The notes under the pieces were generated by a model that saw only the letters and a list, made by a program, of their open reading frames with translations, was not told the DNA's origin and did no database searches. Positions 24,101 through 38,952 of a stretch of 64,000 bases of DNA are shown here, one piece after another (position 1 is the first letter of the stretch; each line of letters begins with the position of its first letter). The position numbers and the translations under genes were made by a program. Source of the DNA: Pelodera strongyloides (taxonomy: Eukaryota > Nematoda > Chromadorea > Rhabditida > Rhabditidae); assembly GCA_036852015.1 (NCBI GenBank), contig JAANDG010000071.1:1-64000 (forward strand), given 5' to 3'.

Positions 24101-27100
24101 CAAAAACCAAGGCGTGCCTCCAGCTCAAGGAAGGGGCAAAAGCTGTTTTTCGCCCGAAACGAATGGTACCGATCCATTACAAGGAAAGCGTGGAAACTGA
24201 GCTGGACCGGCTAGAGCAACTTGGAGTCATCGAGCGTGTCACATATTCTCCGTGGGCCGCTCCGATTCTGTGTGTAAAGAAACCGAATGGAAGTGTGAGA
24301 GTCTGCGCTGACTTCAGTACTGGTCTGAATGACGCCCTGGAAGACTTCACTCACCCGATTCCGACCGCAGAAGACATTATGACAACTCTCAACGGTGGTA
24401 CTGTCTTCAGTACGCTTGACTTTAAGGATGCCTACCTACAAGTTGAGTTAGAGGACGACTCCAAGAATTTGCTCGTTATCAACACCCATCGAGGTCTGTA
24501 CCGCTACAACAGACTCTGCTTCGGAGTGAAGACTGCTCCTGGGATCTTCCAACAGATCAGGGACGCGATGTTGTCTGGACTCGAAGGTTGTTGTGCGTAT
24601 CTCGATGACGTGATCGTTTCTGGACAGACGCTTTAGGAACACAATCGGAACCTACAAGCCTGTATGAAGAGGATCTCGGAATATGGATTCCACGTCAATT
24701 TCGAGAAGTGCACCTTCGCTGCGAGAGAGATTCGGTACCTGGGGATGATCATCTCTGCAGAAGGTCGCAAGACTGATCCCGCTAAGATTGAACCAATCTT
24801 GAAGATGCCGGAGCCAAAGGACGTCGGTCAACTACGTTCATTCATCGGCAAGATCAACTATTACGGCAGGTTCATCAAGGAATTGCACAAGCTGCGTGCA
24901 CCGTTTGACGAATTGTTGAAGAAAGATGTCAAGTGGAACTGGAGTAAAGAGTGTCAAAAGGCGTTTGACGAGGTCAAGAAGATCGTTGCCTCGCCAATGC
25001 TGCTCACGCACTACGACCCTAAGAAGGAGTTGATCCTGGTTACGGATGCATCTCAATACGGTCTAGGCGCGGTGCTGCTTCACCGGATGAGTGATGGAAC
25101 GCAGAAAGCAGTCGAACACGCCACTCGAACTCTACTGCCAGCTGAGAAGAACTATGGACAGATCGAGAAGGAAGGTCTCGCGATATTCTGGGCCATGAAG
25201 AAGTTCTACAAATATCTATTGGGACGCAAGTTCAATCTTGTGACAGATCACAAACCTCTGGTATCTATTTTCGGATCCAAGAAGGGTATTCCTGTTACGA
25301 GCGCAAACCGGCTACAACGCTGGGCTGTTTACATCAAGGGTTTTGATTTCAAGATCGTGTTCAAGCCTACAGCTGAAATGGGTTGCGCCGACGTTCTTTC
25401 GAGACTGATCGCAAGTCAAGAAAACAGTAACGAGGACAAGGTGATCGCGAGAGTCGAAACGGAGTTGTTCAAGGACGAACATTTTCGCACAGTTGCTGCC
25501 CTACCAGTTACCGCAAACGTTCTGCGTGAGGCTACCGAGAAGGACAAGACGCTACAAGTGGTCCTGAAGGCTCACAGAACTGGAAACTGGCCGAACAAGT
25601 GCTCAAGAGACATCACACAATTCGCCAACAGACACATATCGTTGTCAGAGTCAGATGGAATTCTATTTTTCGGAGAGAGGATCGTCGTTCCTACTGCTCT
25701 GAAAAGACGAATTCTGAGACAGTTACACCAAGGACACCAAGGAATTGTTCGAACAAAGTCACTCGCTAGATCGCTAGTCTACTGGCCGTTCATCGACGAG
25801 GACATCGAGAACGCGGTGAAGTCCTGTGCTAACTGCAGTCGTGCTCAGAAAGCACCGACTAAGACGAATCTGGAGTCGTGGAGCAAGGCAAGTGTTCCTT
25901 GGGAACGAGTTCATGCTGATTTCGCTGGTCCACTGGAAGGAAAGTACTATCTGGTTGTCGTCGACGCCTATAGTAAATGGCCAGAGATCGTTTCCCTTGA
26001 CAGAATCACATCGTCTGCCACGATCACACATCTGAGGAAGATTTTCTCACAATTTGGTATGCCAGAGACACTGGTAACAGACAATGGAACACAATTCACT
26101 AGTGCTGAATTCGCATTGTTCTGTGCTAAGAATGGGATAAAACACATGTTTTCACCGCCATTCCACCCGCAATCGAACGGACAAGCGGAGAGGTTCGTCG
26201 ACACTTTCAAGCGGGCGTTGCTGAAATTGAGAGGGGAGGGAAGCCCTGCAGAGAATCTTCAAACGTTTCTGCTCTCGTATAGGATGACGCCGTCACCTAA
26301 CGTTCCTGAAGGCAAGTCACCAGCTGAAACATTCTTGAATCGAAAGATGCGCACATCGTTCGATCTGCTGAAGCCGAAGCCTGAGAGGAAGATCATCAAG
26401 GATGATCGTATGGAGAGGCAGTTTAATAAGAAGAACGGTTCGAAAGCTACAGTCTTCAACCCAGGAGACTTAGTCTATGTTCGTGATCACCGAATCCCAA
26501 GTAAACCTGCTTGGATGGAAGCAACTGTTGTCAACAAGAAAGGCAGTGTGCTATATGAGGTGAAGGTCGAAGGTCAGAAACACCTAATACGTCGACATGC
26601 TAACCAGATGAGGCCAAGGACTGTTAACAACCGAAGTCGTGCCATTGACATCCTGCTCGATGCATTCGATATTGACCCGTTGCCACGTTCGAACCAGAAA
26701 GAGTCTGATCCTGTCACAACAAAGACTCAACCGCCAACTGTGATATCAGATACAGTTGATGATGAACACGAAACCGTTGATGTTCGTGATGTCGTTCCTG
26801 ATGATGACGAGGACGAGTTCCAAGATGCCACGTCAACGCCGACGCCGTCTGCTGCTGTGACCGTGCCCCAGTCGTGCACACCTACAGTGCGCAGGTCCAC
26901 CCGTCCAAGGAATGCCCCGAAGAAGTTGGACATCAACCCGGCCAATAAGCGTTACTAAAACCTATTGTTATTGTTTTAGTCTAACCTGTTTATGTTTGTT
27001 TCTTTTAGTATAACTTCAATACTAAGGTCGGAGGTGTTAGGTATTAGAGTATACCTAAGAATTCATATTATAGTTTGTAGTGTAATGTTTCACATATGTG

Positions 27101-30100
27101 TTGTAACATCTGTTCGCGATGTTTGATCATTAGCACGAATGTTTCACGTGCAACATATTGTCTGTCTAGGGTATGTGCAATTGTATTCTCTTATGACAAT
27201 TATCACGTAGGCACTACTATATAAGCAACCTCCGATATCACTCTAGGACTTTCTCTCGACTATACTACTGAGTTGTCTACCATACTTATCGCCCGTATCT
27301 ACAGTATAATAAACAATTTATTATACATCGTCTACCTCTCTGTTCGCTATCTGTTGTATACAGTATCCATACCTTTGTATACACAACAGTATCGTTCTAG
27401 TTGTGTATGTTCATTGTTCCAGGAACCTGGAGAATGTAAATGTGCGCAAAATTCGACATATGCGTGACACGGCGTATGTGTCATTTGATACATCTGCTGA
27501 CGCCGAAAAGGCCGTACAGGTTTGACTTATTTGACTTCTTATGATTCGCGTGCATAGCCCCTTCCTTTTTGCCCCGTAACAACAGCTTGACTTCTGTTTT
27601 ATTAATTTTTTGATTGACTTGGTTCATTGGACAAATGAACTGGACTAGGGACTCTTCGATGAATAACTAAATTTTGTGGCAGTTTTAGGTTTTGAATGGA
27701 ATCGAGCTCAAAAAGTGTAAACTTTCGGCGAGGCTCGCTCCATCTGAGAAGAGAAAAGGTGGTGCTCCTGGAGTAAGTGGTTTATTTTTCCCTATTATAG
27801 GTAGATATGTATGTACATGACTATACCCTGGAATAGAGACGAATTTTGAACACGTTGATGCAGGTGTATAACACTACACATTGATAGCCGTAACACCGAC
27901 CGGTAATCGGATCTGGTAGTTCATCTGGTTTTTTTGTATTGTCCTAGAAGTCGTCGAGTATTGTCCGAAAGTGTCGTATTTGCTTACGCTGCTTACAGAA
28001 TGAGCGTCCTCGTGAAGAAAAGGAAGTTCCGTTGAAAACTTCTGCTCGGGAAAGTGTTACTCCACTCGCTGACATCCCTTATGAGAAACAACTTGAGGTT
28101 TGAGAACTACTTACCGAAGAAAAACAAATGTACCTTCTAATTTAGGTCTTTACGGTGCCATTCGAACGTATGTGCCCTCATAGTCTTAGTATCACTTGCC
28201 AATTTTACACGAGTGGAATAGGACAATATCATTTTTTTTAGATCAAGACAAAGGAGTGCTATCGAATTGCTCGCAATTTGGCCCAGCAGGCAATTCAAGC
28301 GAAAGTACCTGGTGCTAAACAGTGGAAGCCAGAGGGAATGATCAACAGGGTATTATATTTCTTGCCTCACCATTACACCTTTATAAAAGATCGTAAATCT
28401 AAGGTTACTATATCGCGTACTGTTCCCACTGTTGTTAGACTTTATTACAAAAAAGGGCTCATAAAGTGGTAAGGATATTATTATTTGTTGATATCGAGTT
28501 GTTTTGTTCTTGTTGACGATCATAAACTTTTAGATCAAGGCCGCACCTATGACAACAGGATACCGGAACAAATGTGAGTTTACGGTTGGATTGAACTTGC
28601 AAGGCGAAGTATGTGTCGGATTCGTTGGAGGACGGTTCAGCAAGAATCAGGTATGTTAGGATTTTTTGGTCATTTTGGCTGTAGGTCAGGTCACTCTTAG
28701 TTCTTCTTGCCTTTACTTTACCTCTCTTGCTTATTATTATTAGCTATGAGCTAATTATATTATAAGTTGCACAATAAGTGGGGCACGTTTGTTTATTTTG
28801 CTTGTCTGTTAGTCGTTTGTGCTTTCTGTCTGATGACGAAAAGGATAGCCATGTTCATGTAACACTAACATTCGTGAGTTGATTTTTCTGGTTAGATTCA
28901 TATAACTGGATGCATTATACATGCAATATTTCCTGTTGTATGTGAATATTTCGCATGCGAATTCTTTTCAGCACTATACCCTGCCCGTTCATGATTGCGA
29001 TAATATGTCTGTGCACACGAAGCGAATTGTATCCGATTTTGAGGAGTTTGTCAAGGAAAGTGGTTAGTTGGTTGGGAGTTGGGATCGTTATTTATTGTGT
29101 GACTGTTACGCTCGTACAATTGACATTATTTTAAGTTGGGATATGGGATATCATATTTTGTCTACAGATAGTCTGTTATGAAGATATGAAGTCACTTTCC
29201 ATTATTTATTTATTGCAGGGCTCGCTCCATTCGACGAATTCGCCCGTGTGGGCACGTGGAAAATGTTGACGGTTCGAGAATTCGGTGGTGATGCCATGAT
29301 GATCGTTACCGTATTTCCGTTCAAGGACGACCACGAGAAGTTTGAGGAAGTTAAGCGATTGTTAACGGAACGGTATGTTCGCTTTCCGATTTCTCTTGAA
29401 CGTTATGGCTAGTCAAATAGGCACTCAAAATGAGCAAAAAAAAAGCGAAACTAGCGTTTCCATACCAGACGTTAATTTAAATAGGCGACTGAATATGTAA
29501 ATACGAATTTGCATGCCCTGCATCTTGAATGCCGATATAAGTTGAAATTTGCTCCATCAGACCCAAATTTATGCCACGGGTCTGATTAACGCGTTTACTA
29601 TGGAATATGGAAAAGGCGAACTTTGTAATTCATTAATTCATTTTCTTTTAAGTGGGTAATTGTAGACAACTTTTGTTATTGTTTCCTTAATGGGGAACAC
29701 GCATTCTATTCATATTGCTTAACTTCAAAAAGGGCCTACATATTCCCTTTAAAGCTTAAAGCTTTAAGGTCATAGTTTATAAACTCCAAAAAATTACATG
29801 ACCGTAAAAGACGGGTATGTTCGCAAAAGCAAATAACTTGAGAGAAAGCATGTGGCAACCACAACTTTTTTCATTATTCAGATACATAACCGGCGAAACG
29901 TTCACAACGCGAAAAATTCGTGTAACGTCGCTATACATTTCGGTTATGGAGCACGCCAGTGACAACCCGAATTATACGCTTGTGGCTGGTATGGTCTTTT
30001 TTATCTTGTATAAGTTTGTATCAAGCCAAGCCGAGGGAAATATTAAAAGATATAACATATCAGTGTTTCTCAATTTCTCAGCCTCACTGCCTCACATGCA

Positions 30101-33100
30101 ATCAGTTAGTTGTTATTTCCGTAGTATATCGCTGAAAGTATCGCCTAATTCTGCGTACAATTTTTGCCATTGCCGCGAAAGTATTTACATTTCTTAGCGG
30201 TTCTCATTCCATACCGTTTGTTATTCTCTTCTCAATTTAGCTGTACTTTATTCCCACCTGCACCTGGCCTAATGATTGTAATTTCAATTTATCAGTTGAC
30301 TTCAGGTGCTCCTTATATCTACGAGACGGTGATGGACTGTCGTTTCCGCGTGTCACCTTCGGCTTTCTTCCAGACAAACTCACACGCCGCTGCTGTGTTG
30401 TATACGACAATTGGTAATTGAATACTTGAACACTGAGATTTTTTTTGGTTTTTGTTTGTTTTTGTATGTGCATACAGGTTTTGTCGTAGATAGTTGACTA
30501 CATTGATTGCTGCGCTCTAGAAGCATTGCATTTCATTACATTTATTATATAGTCTAGTGTCTAGTTGTCTTGTTCGAAATTCAGTGTGGACACTGTGAAC
30601 GCATTCTTATTCTTATGCACCTGGCCAACGTAATGTACTCATAATTATTCCATTAATTTTTGAGGTGAGCAATGTGGCTTTATTGGTGAAGATTCCACAG
30701 GACAGTCGCTAATCACTTCAACGATTAACGATGAGAGCCAAGGAGGAAACACGGTTGCACCTTCTGGCACCTCTTCAACAACGGGTGATGTTGTGCACTC
30801 TGATGAGCATAACCCAATGGAAATCCCCGAAGAGGACGATTCTGGACCCACCGAACCGAAGAAACGAAAAACCGACGGTGATATGGTATGTTGGCCTGGA
30901 ACTGGAACTTGTTGCCTTTCCATCTTACTGTTTTCTGAACTTTTTCTAGCAAGTGAACATGTTTCACTATGCAAAGCAACTTGTAGTGCACTCACGGAAC
31001 GCATAGTTAGTTAATACTTTTGGACTTGTATTTGTATTTGTTACCCTTTTTAAAGCGTTCACCTTCTTAGGATGATCCGGGTACCGTTCTTCTGGACATT
31101 TGCTGTGGAACTGGAACAATTGGACTCTGCTTACTTAAAGAGTTTAGGAAGCGGAATAAGGTTTGTTGGTTCTATTCTCGTTTTCGTAATTTTATGCAAT
31201 GTTTATGTTACTAGCGAAAATGCTCATGGGACACTGGGACAATACCCCACTATCCGTTAGGTAGTTGATATTTAGTTTTCACTGTGTCACAGTGCGCTGC
31301 GTCTGAAGTTAGCTTTCCTATCAGTAGCCCGGGCATTGTCAACGTTACATGTATTTATGACGGGTCATACTGTGTGTGCTAGTACTAGTGGTGTGTTGTA
31401 GTAGATAGGTGCTATGTGCGAGTCACGCTGTGTGTGTGCTAGTAGGTTTTTGTAGATAGATGCTAGGTGCAAAGCATCTTTGTGGTGATATTGAACCAGT
31501 TGATAATTGTAGGTTGCGTGCATTGGTATCGAAATGATCGAGTCAGCCGTTGAAGATGCAAAACAAAACGCGCAGGATAATGGGATGAGCGACAACAGGT
31601 ATCTCACTTTTGCGCCGTATTTTAATTCGTGAATTTGTAAGCTAAATTTGCTAAATACTCTGATTATTTTGTGACGCACATCATTGCCTGGAGTTCGTTC
31701 CACAGGTTCTCTGTTAAAAGTTGTGAAATCTTTCCTGTTTCTGAAACTCGCTCAACATATAGCATGCATATTAGTTTTCGTTGGGGGTGAAATCGTTTTT
31801 TTTCATTGTGGGTAATGGAAAATGGAACCGTGGTTAATGGAATGGTTACTACCGTATTTTTTATTGTCTTGTACTTTTGTTTTTCGTGTAGTGTACGAGA
31901 GAGAGCTGCTTGACTTTTTTCTTTCGGTAATAAATAATTTCATTTCGTGTTCTTTTTTCAGATGTCAATACATTGCCGGGAAAGCGGAGGACGTGTTCCG
32001 ATCTTTGAAGTATAATTTGGCACCCGGGTTCAGTCTGGATGAGTCGAAGGTCTTTCTTTTACGATATTTTACACCTACCGTTCAGTTGTTCAACACATAT
32101 ATCAATAATAAAACTTAAAAATATTAGTTAGAAGTTAGATGCCTTACAATTAGAAAATTTCAGTACGGCTTTGTGGTAATAATCTGTCTATGTAAAATCT
32201 TCGCCCTTTTGTTGTACCAAGTACCATGACCATGCGGTGGAATGTTATGATGTATATAAAAAACATGTTATTTTCATGTGGGCGATTTACTAATCATTTT
32301 AGGTTGTCGGCGTTCTCGATCCCCCACGTGCTGGAATGCACGAAAGAGTGATTGTCGGATGCAGGAATGTGGGTTTTCCTTTGTTAGCGCGATAGCGCTA
32401 ACATAGTTTGGATTTCACGTTTTAAGTTGAATTGAATTTTGTGTGTGTGTGTGTGTTTTTTTTTGGAGTAGCCGAGTACTCGCTCATAGGACTCGATTTC
32501 GTTGATTTATCATTTATCTCATTAAACCTCGCCTAGTCGTGGCTTTTGTGTTTGTGAAGGTCACATCTCGTTTCAAAATATCTATATGCGTATCGTATGC
32601 GTAGGAGACATAAATAAAATAGTTTCAGCTTTCTTCGATGAAACGACTAGTGTTCGTCTCATGCGATCCATCTGCGGCCACAAAGAATATTGTTGATTTA
32701 TGTAGACCAACGTGAGTTTTTTTTATATTTAATTTCCTTTGGCTTATATTGTTTTGCATTTAGTATACTTATATAGCTGTGTATGCTACTTCTTCTTGTT
32801 AGTTATTGTTCATTATTGTTTAGCATTTAGCACTGTTTAAATCGTGTAGTTTTCTCGGGGTTTTCACTGGTTTGACTGTTTTACGCAATGTTCCAAACGC
32901 CATGTTTCTCCAGCTATTCATTAGGTGTATGCTTTGTGGTGGGACGTCTTCTCGGCTGTTGATTGCTTTTTGTTGCTATCACAGCCTGGGAAGTCTGCAA
33001 AGGAAAGCATTAGAATGTAAAAGTTGCGAGAATACATTGTTCGTATATATATGAATGTTTTATATAGGATTTATACATTATTAACGGTGTATATATCGGT

Positions 33101-33303
33101 GTGTATGATAGATTAAATGGAGAGATTCTAGTTACAGTTTCCTGGTTTCCTCCATTCCTTCTTCATCTTATTGAAGCTTTTCAACAATTTGCAGTTCGAA
33201 CAAGTTTGAAGGAGTTCCGTTCGAGGTCGAGAGCATAATACCGGTGGACATGTTCCCACAAACGCGACTTGTTGAGTGGGTGGTGACTATGACGAGGGAC
33301 TAG
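21141..33303 (+). CDS. trmt-2A: tRNA (uracil-5-)-methyltransferase, TRMT2A type
   Basis: This enzyme methylates U54 of cytosolic tRNA with S-adenosylmethionine. Exons: 21141-21278, 21602-21744, 27423-27519, 27689-27772, 27999-28097, 28242-28349, 28534-28650, 28972-29062, 29219-29372, 29882-29988, 30306-30413, 30665-30885, 31071-31160, 31513-31598, 31962-32049, 32303-32368, 32629-32711 and 33195-33303. All phases match, giving about 662 residues (human 625). An RRM lies at about residues 70-147 (RIQICNIP, TAYVSFDT). Then come GYRNKCEFTVG, the SAM-binding LLDICCGTGTIG (497-507), LDPPRAG (582-588) and the nucleophile in VSCDPSAA (C611). An acidic, lysine-containing insert (about 417-489) precedes the SAM motif. 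Intron 1 uses a GC donor (CAG|GCAAGT). The exon 12 acceptor is TTTTTGAG. Intron 2 carries a whole LTR retrotransposon. Confidence 0.95.
21904..22257 (+). repeat. 5' LTR
   Basis: 354 bp beginning TGTTAGGTATTAG and ending ATACACAACA. It contains a TATATAA box at 22087-22093 and AATAAA at 22177-22182, giving a normal U3-R-U5 order. It opens with a short inverted motif (GGTATTAGAGTATACC). Confidence 0.95.
22259..22273 (+). other. Primer-binding site
   Basis: TGGCGTTCAGGATTC starts one base after the 5' LTR. It begins TGG as expected for pairing with a tRNA 3' CCA end, and its complement reads like a T-arm and acceptor tail (GAATCCTGAACGCCA). The tRNA was not identified. Confidence 0.75.
22274..22636 (+). 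promoter_or_regulatory. Retrotransposon leader with hairpin and direct repeat
   Basis: AGTGTTTTGATC at 22383-22394 can pair with GATCAAAACACT at 22435-22446, extended by TACC/GGTA, giving a stem of about 15 bp with a small bulge. AGAGGTGCTTTAGGCACAC occurs at about 22315 and again at about 22466. Such leader structures often hold packaging or dimer signals in LTR elements, but that role here is inference. Confidence 0.5.
22637..23644 (+). CDS. Gag-like structural protein of the retrotransposon
   Basis: The start is taken at ATG 22637, though the frame is open from 22541. It opens with an acidic, lysine-rich helix (residues about 1-60, likely coiled coil), then a capsid-like region with LDMLHKNVPMFDYDDEEG and repeated helices. 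The zinc knuckle (C-x2-C-x4-H-x4-C at 23565-23606) is in the +1 frame, which stays open from about 23370 to 23834. This gag frame therefore runs out of register near 23480-23550 before the knuckle. The change is a small indel or a sequencing error; a programmed shift is less likely since it lies ahead of the nucleocapsid motif. The aspartic protease region that should follow is also out of frame. Confidence 0.8.
   Translation: MDDDDKVSLKLILDSLKEIKRSQKELQDGQKELAESHSSTIQRLQLLEDGTSRPSQTENYDVVRREVVPLTSEARGMLDMLHKNVPMFDYDDEEGACFAQYYKRQQKLMEVHAAAVPEDVRIGFLLSRLPPQQEKEFKLRCMPQEPEEMSLAEVVEKLKIVFVSKISLFRKRLACLHLDEEPITDYVKHIALVNGSCQDFKFGDLNENQFRVLMYLNSLRTPAHAEMRAWLITALDKSPEMTLDDVAVAVNKYREHKANLNADLTINKVHNINKPHRKQQRDVRKFPQEKCKYLWRGRWTPVLPRQGSELSELWKKRALRCCLSAEKQTEKSQRP
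23785..26958 (+). pseudogene. Retrotransposon polymerase region, split by an in-frame stop
   Basis: One frame holds reverse transcriptase (about 24090-24900, with YLDD at 24598-24609), RNase H (DASQYGLGAVL near 25045, DHKPLVSIF), the integrase HHCC finger (H-x3-H near 25730, C-x2-C near 25830) and the DDE core (ADFAGPL near 25915, TDNGTQF near 26080, E in GQAERF near 26190). An acidic, threonine-rich tail ends at 26958. TAG at 24634-24636 cuts the frame just after the YLDD motif, so the copy as shown cannot make full polymerase. The order reverse transcriptase, RNase H, integrase is typical of Ty3/gypsy. Confidence 0.93.
27035..27388 (+). repeat. 3' LTR
   Basis: 354 bp, identical by eye to the 5' LTR except A for C at the base matching 22054. 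It is preceded by a weak purine tract (AAGGTCGGAGG) that may act as the polypurine primer. Confidence 0.95.
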
Positions 33304-34374
33304 CTAGGAACCTTCTAATTTTAAGGTGGGTGTGTAGTGTGTATGTTAGCCCTTGTTAGAAATCTTCCTAGCTTCGAAACACTGCTAATCCCATCCAATT
33401 GTTAATTTCAGTTTTATGGCGTATACCTTGGGAACTCTGTGAAAAAAGGGAGGAGAGCTGTTCAGTTTTGACATTGGCGTTTTGTTTAGACTTGTTGTGA
33501 TGTTAAAGCGTGCATTTGGAGTTATTATGTTGTTGAACATTCTTGTTGATTTGTTGTTATTTAGTGAAGCAGCTAGTTATTTATTTGTTTGATTGTTGTT
33601 ACGTTGTTCTTGATTCTTGATGATAATTTGTTTAGATTACGTTAGTTATTGTTATTAATAATAAATTATTGTTTAGGACGTATACGTAAGGCAGTAAGGT
33701 TCTCAAGATAGTATTGTTATACAATTCTTTTGGCTATAACCGAGTTGCATGTTGTTGTTTGCGTCCTGTTTTGTTGCACTTTTCGCAGTCAACAAATCTT
33801 GTTTTTGTTTTCAGTTTTAAATTTTAAAGATCGTAGGCTGTACTCTTTACTAGAGTTGTTGAATTTTGTTGCTATGTTATTGTTATTGTTGTTCTTTATA
33901 AGTACAGACTCCCATGTACACTGATTGTCAACTATTGGCTCCATATATAGAAAGCTTGCCTAGCTTGAGTAGATTTAGAAGCGTATAGGAAGCTTGAGTA
34001 TATCACTTCCTGACTGCGAACTAATCTGTTTGTTCTTGAATTTGTCCTTGGTTTCCTATTTATGTTTTTTTTTGCAAAGAAGTAAACTATCTTATCAGAT
34101 TGCAGGGCTGTGTGCAGTGATGTTATTGATAAGAACGGGTAACATACCGTGTGTTACATGACCCCAAATAAGGAATTTTTAGTAGTTGCCTTCCAACTGT
34201 TTATTGATGTTATATGTGTGCAACCGAACTTTTGGAATGTGATCGTGTGAATATTTATGAGCCTGTTGTCTGTAGTGAAATTTTATGCATTCGGCAGATT
34301 CGGTACAAATTGATCGCTTATCGAAGATTTATGTTTATTATATCTTCAGAATTGCAGGTAGTCCACTGTACTTG
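33304..34374. other. Intergenic between tRNA methyltransferase and ADH5 genes
   Basis: AT-rich, with an AATAAAT near 33660 that could end the upstream transcript. An acceptor-like ATCTTCAG near 34349 and TTGCAG near 34356 precede the ADH5 ATG. No other gene is seen. Confidence 0.45.
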
Positions 34375-38834
<4,460 letters not shown>

Positions 38835-38952
38835 GGGATTGGTGCTCGGTTGTTTTGAAGTTGACATACACATTTCTTCTCTTCCTATCGACTTTGTAAT
38901 GTGATTTAGTTTTGTGATTCAGTGAATATAAAGATTTATCTTCGAATCATAA
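38835..38952. terminator. Convergent 3' ends of ADH5 and aldo-keto reductase genes
   Basis: Only 118 bp separate the two stop codons, so the 3' UTRs of the opposing genes must be very short or overlap. AATATAAAG near 38926 may serve the plus-strand gene. Confidence 0.5.

Larger units (their letters stand above)
21899..27393 (+). mobile_element. Complete Ty3/gypsy-type LTR retrotransposon with target duplication
   Basis: The element spans 21904-27388 (5485 bp) between copies of GTATC at 21899-21903 and 27389-27393. Both LTRs are 354 bp, start TGTTAGG and end ACAACA. The inner order gag, zinc knuckle, reverse transcriptase, RNase H, integrase marks the Ty3/gypsy group, and there is no env-like frame. 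I see one LTR difference (C at 22054, A at the matching base of the 3' copy), so insertion was recent. It lies in intron 2 of the tRNA methyltransferase gene in the same orientation. Despite its youth the coding region has a frame change within gag, a second between zinc knuckle and polymerase, and an in-frame TAG at 24634-24636. Confidence 0.97.
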
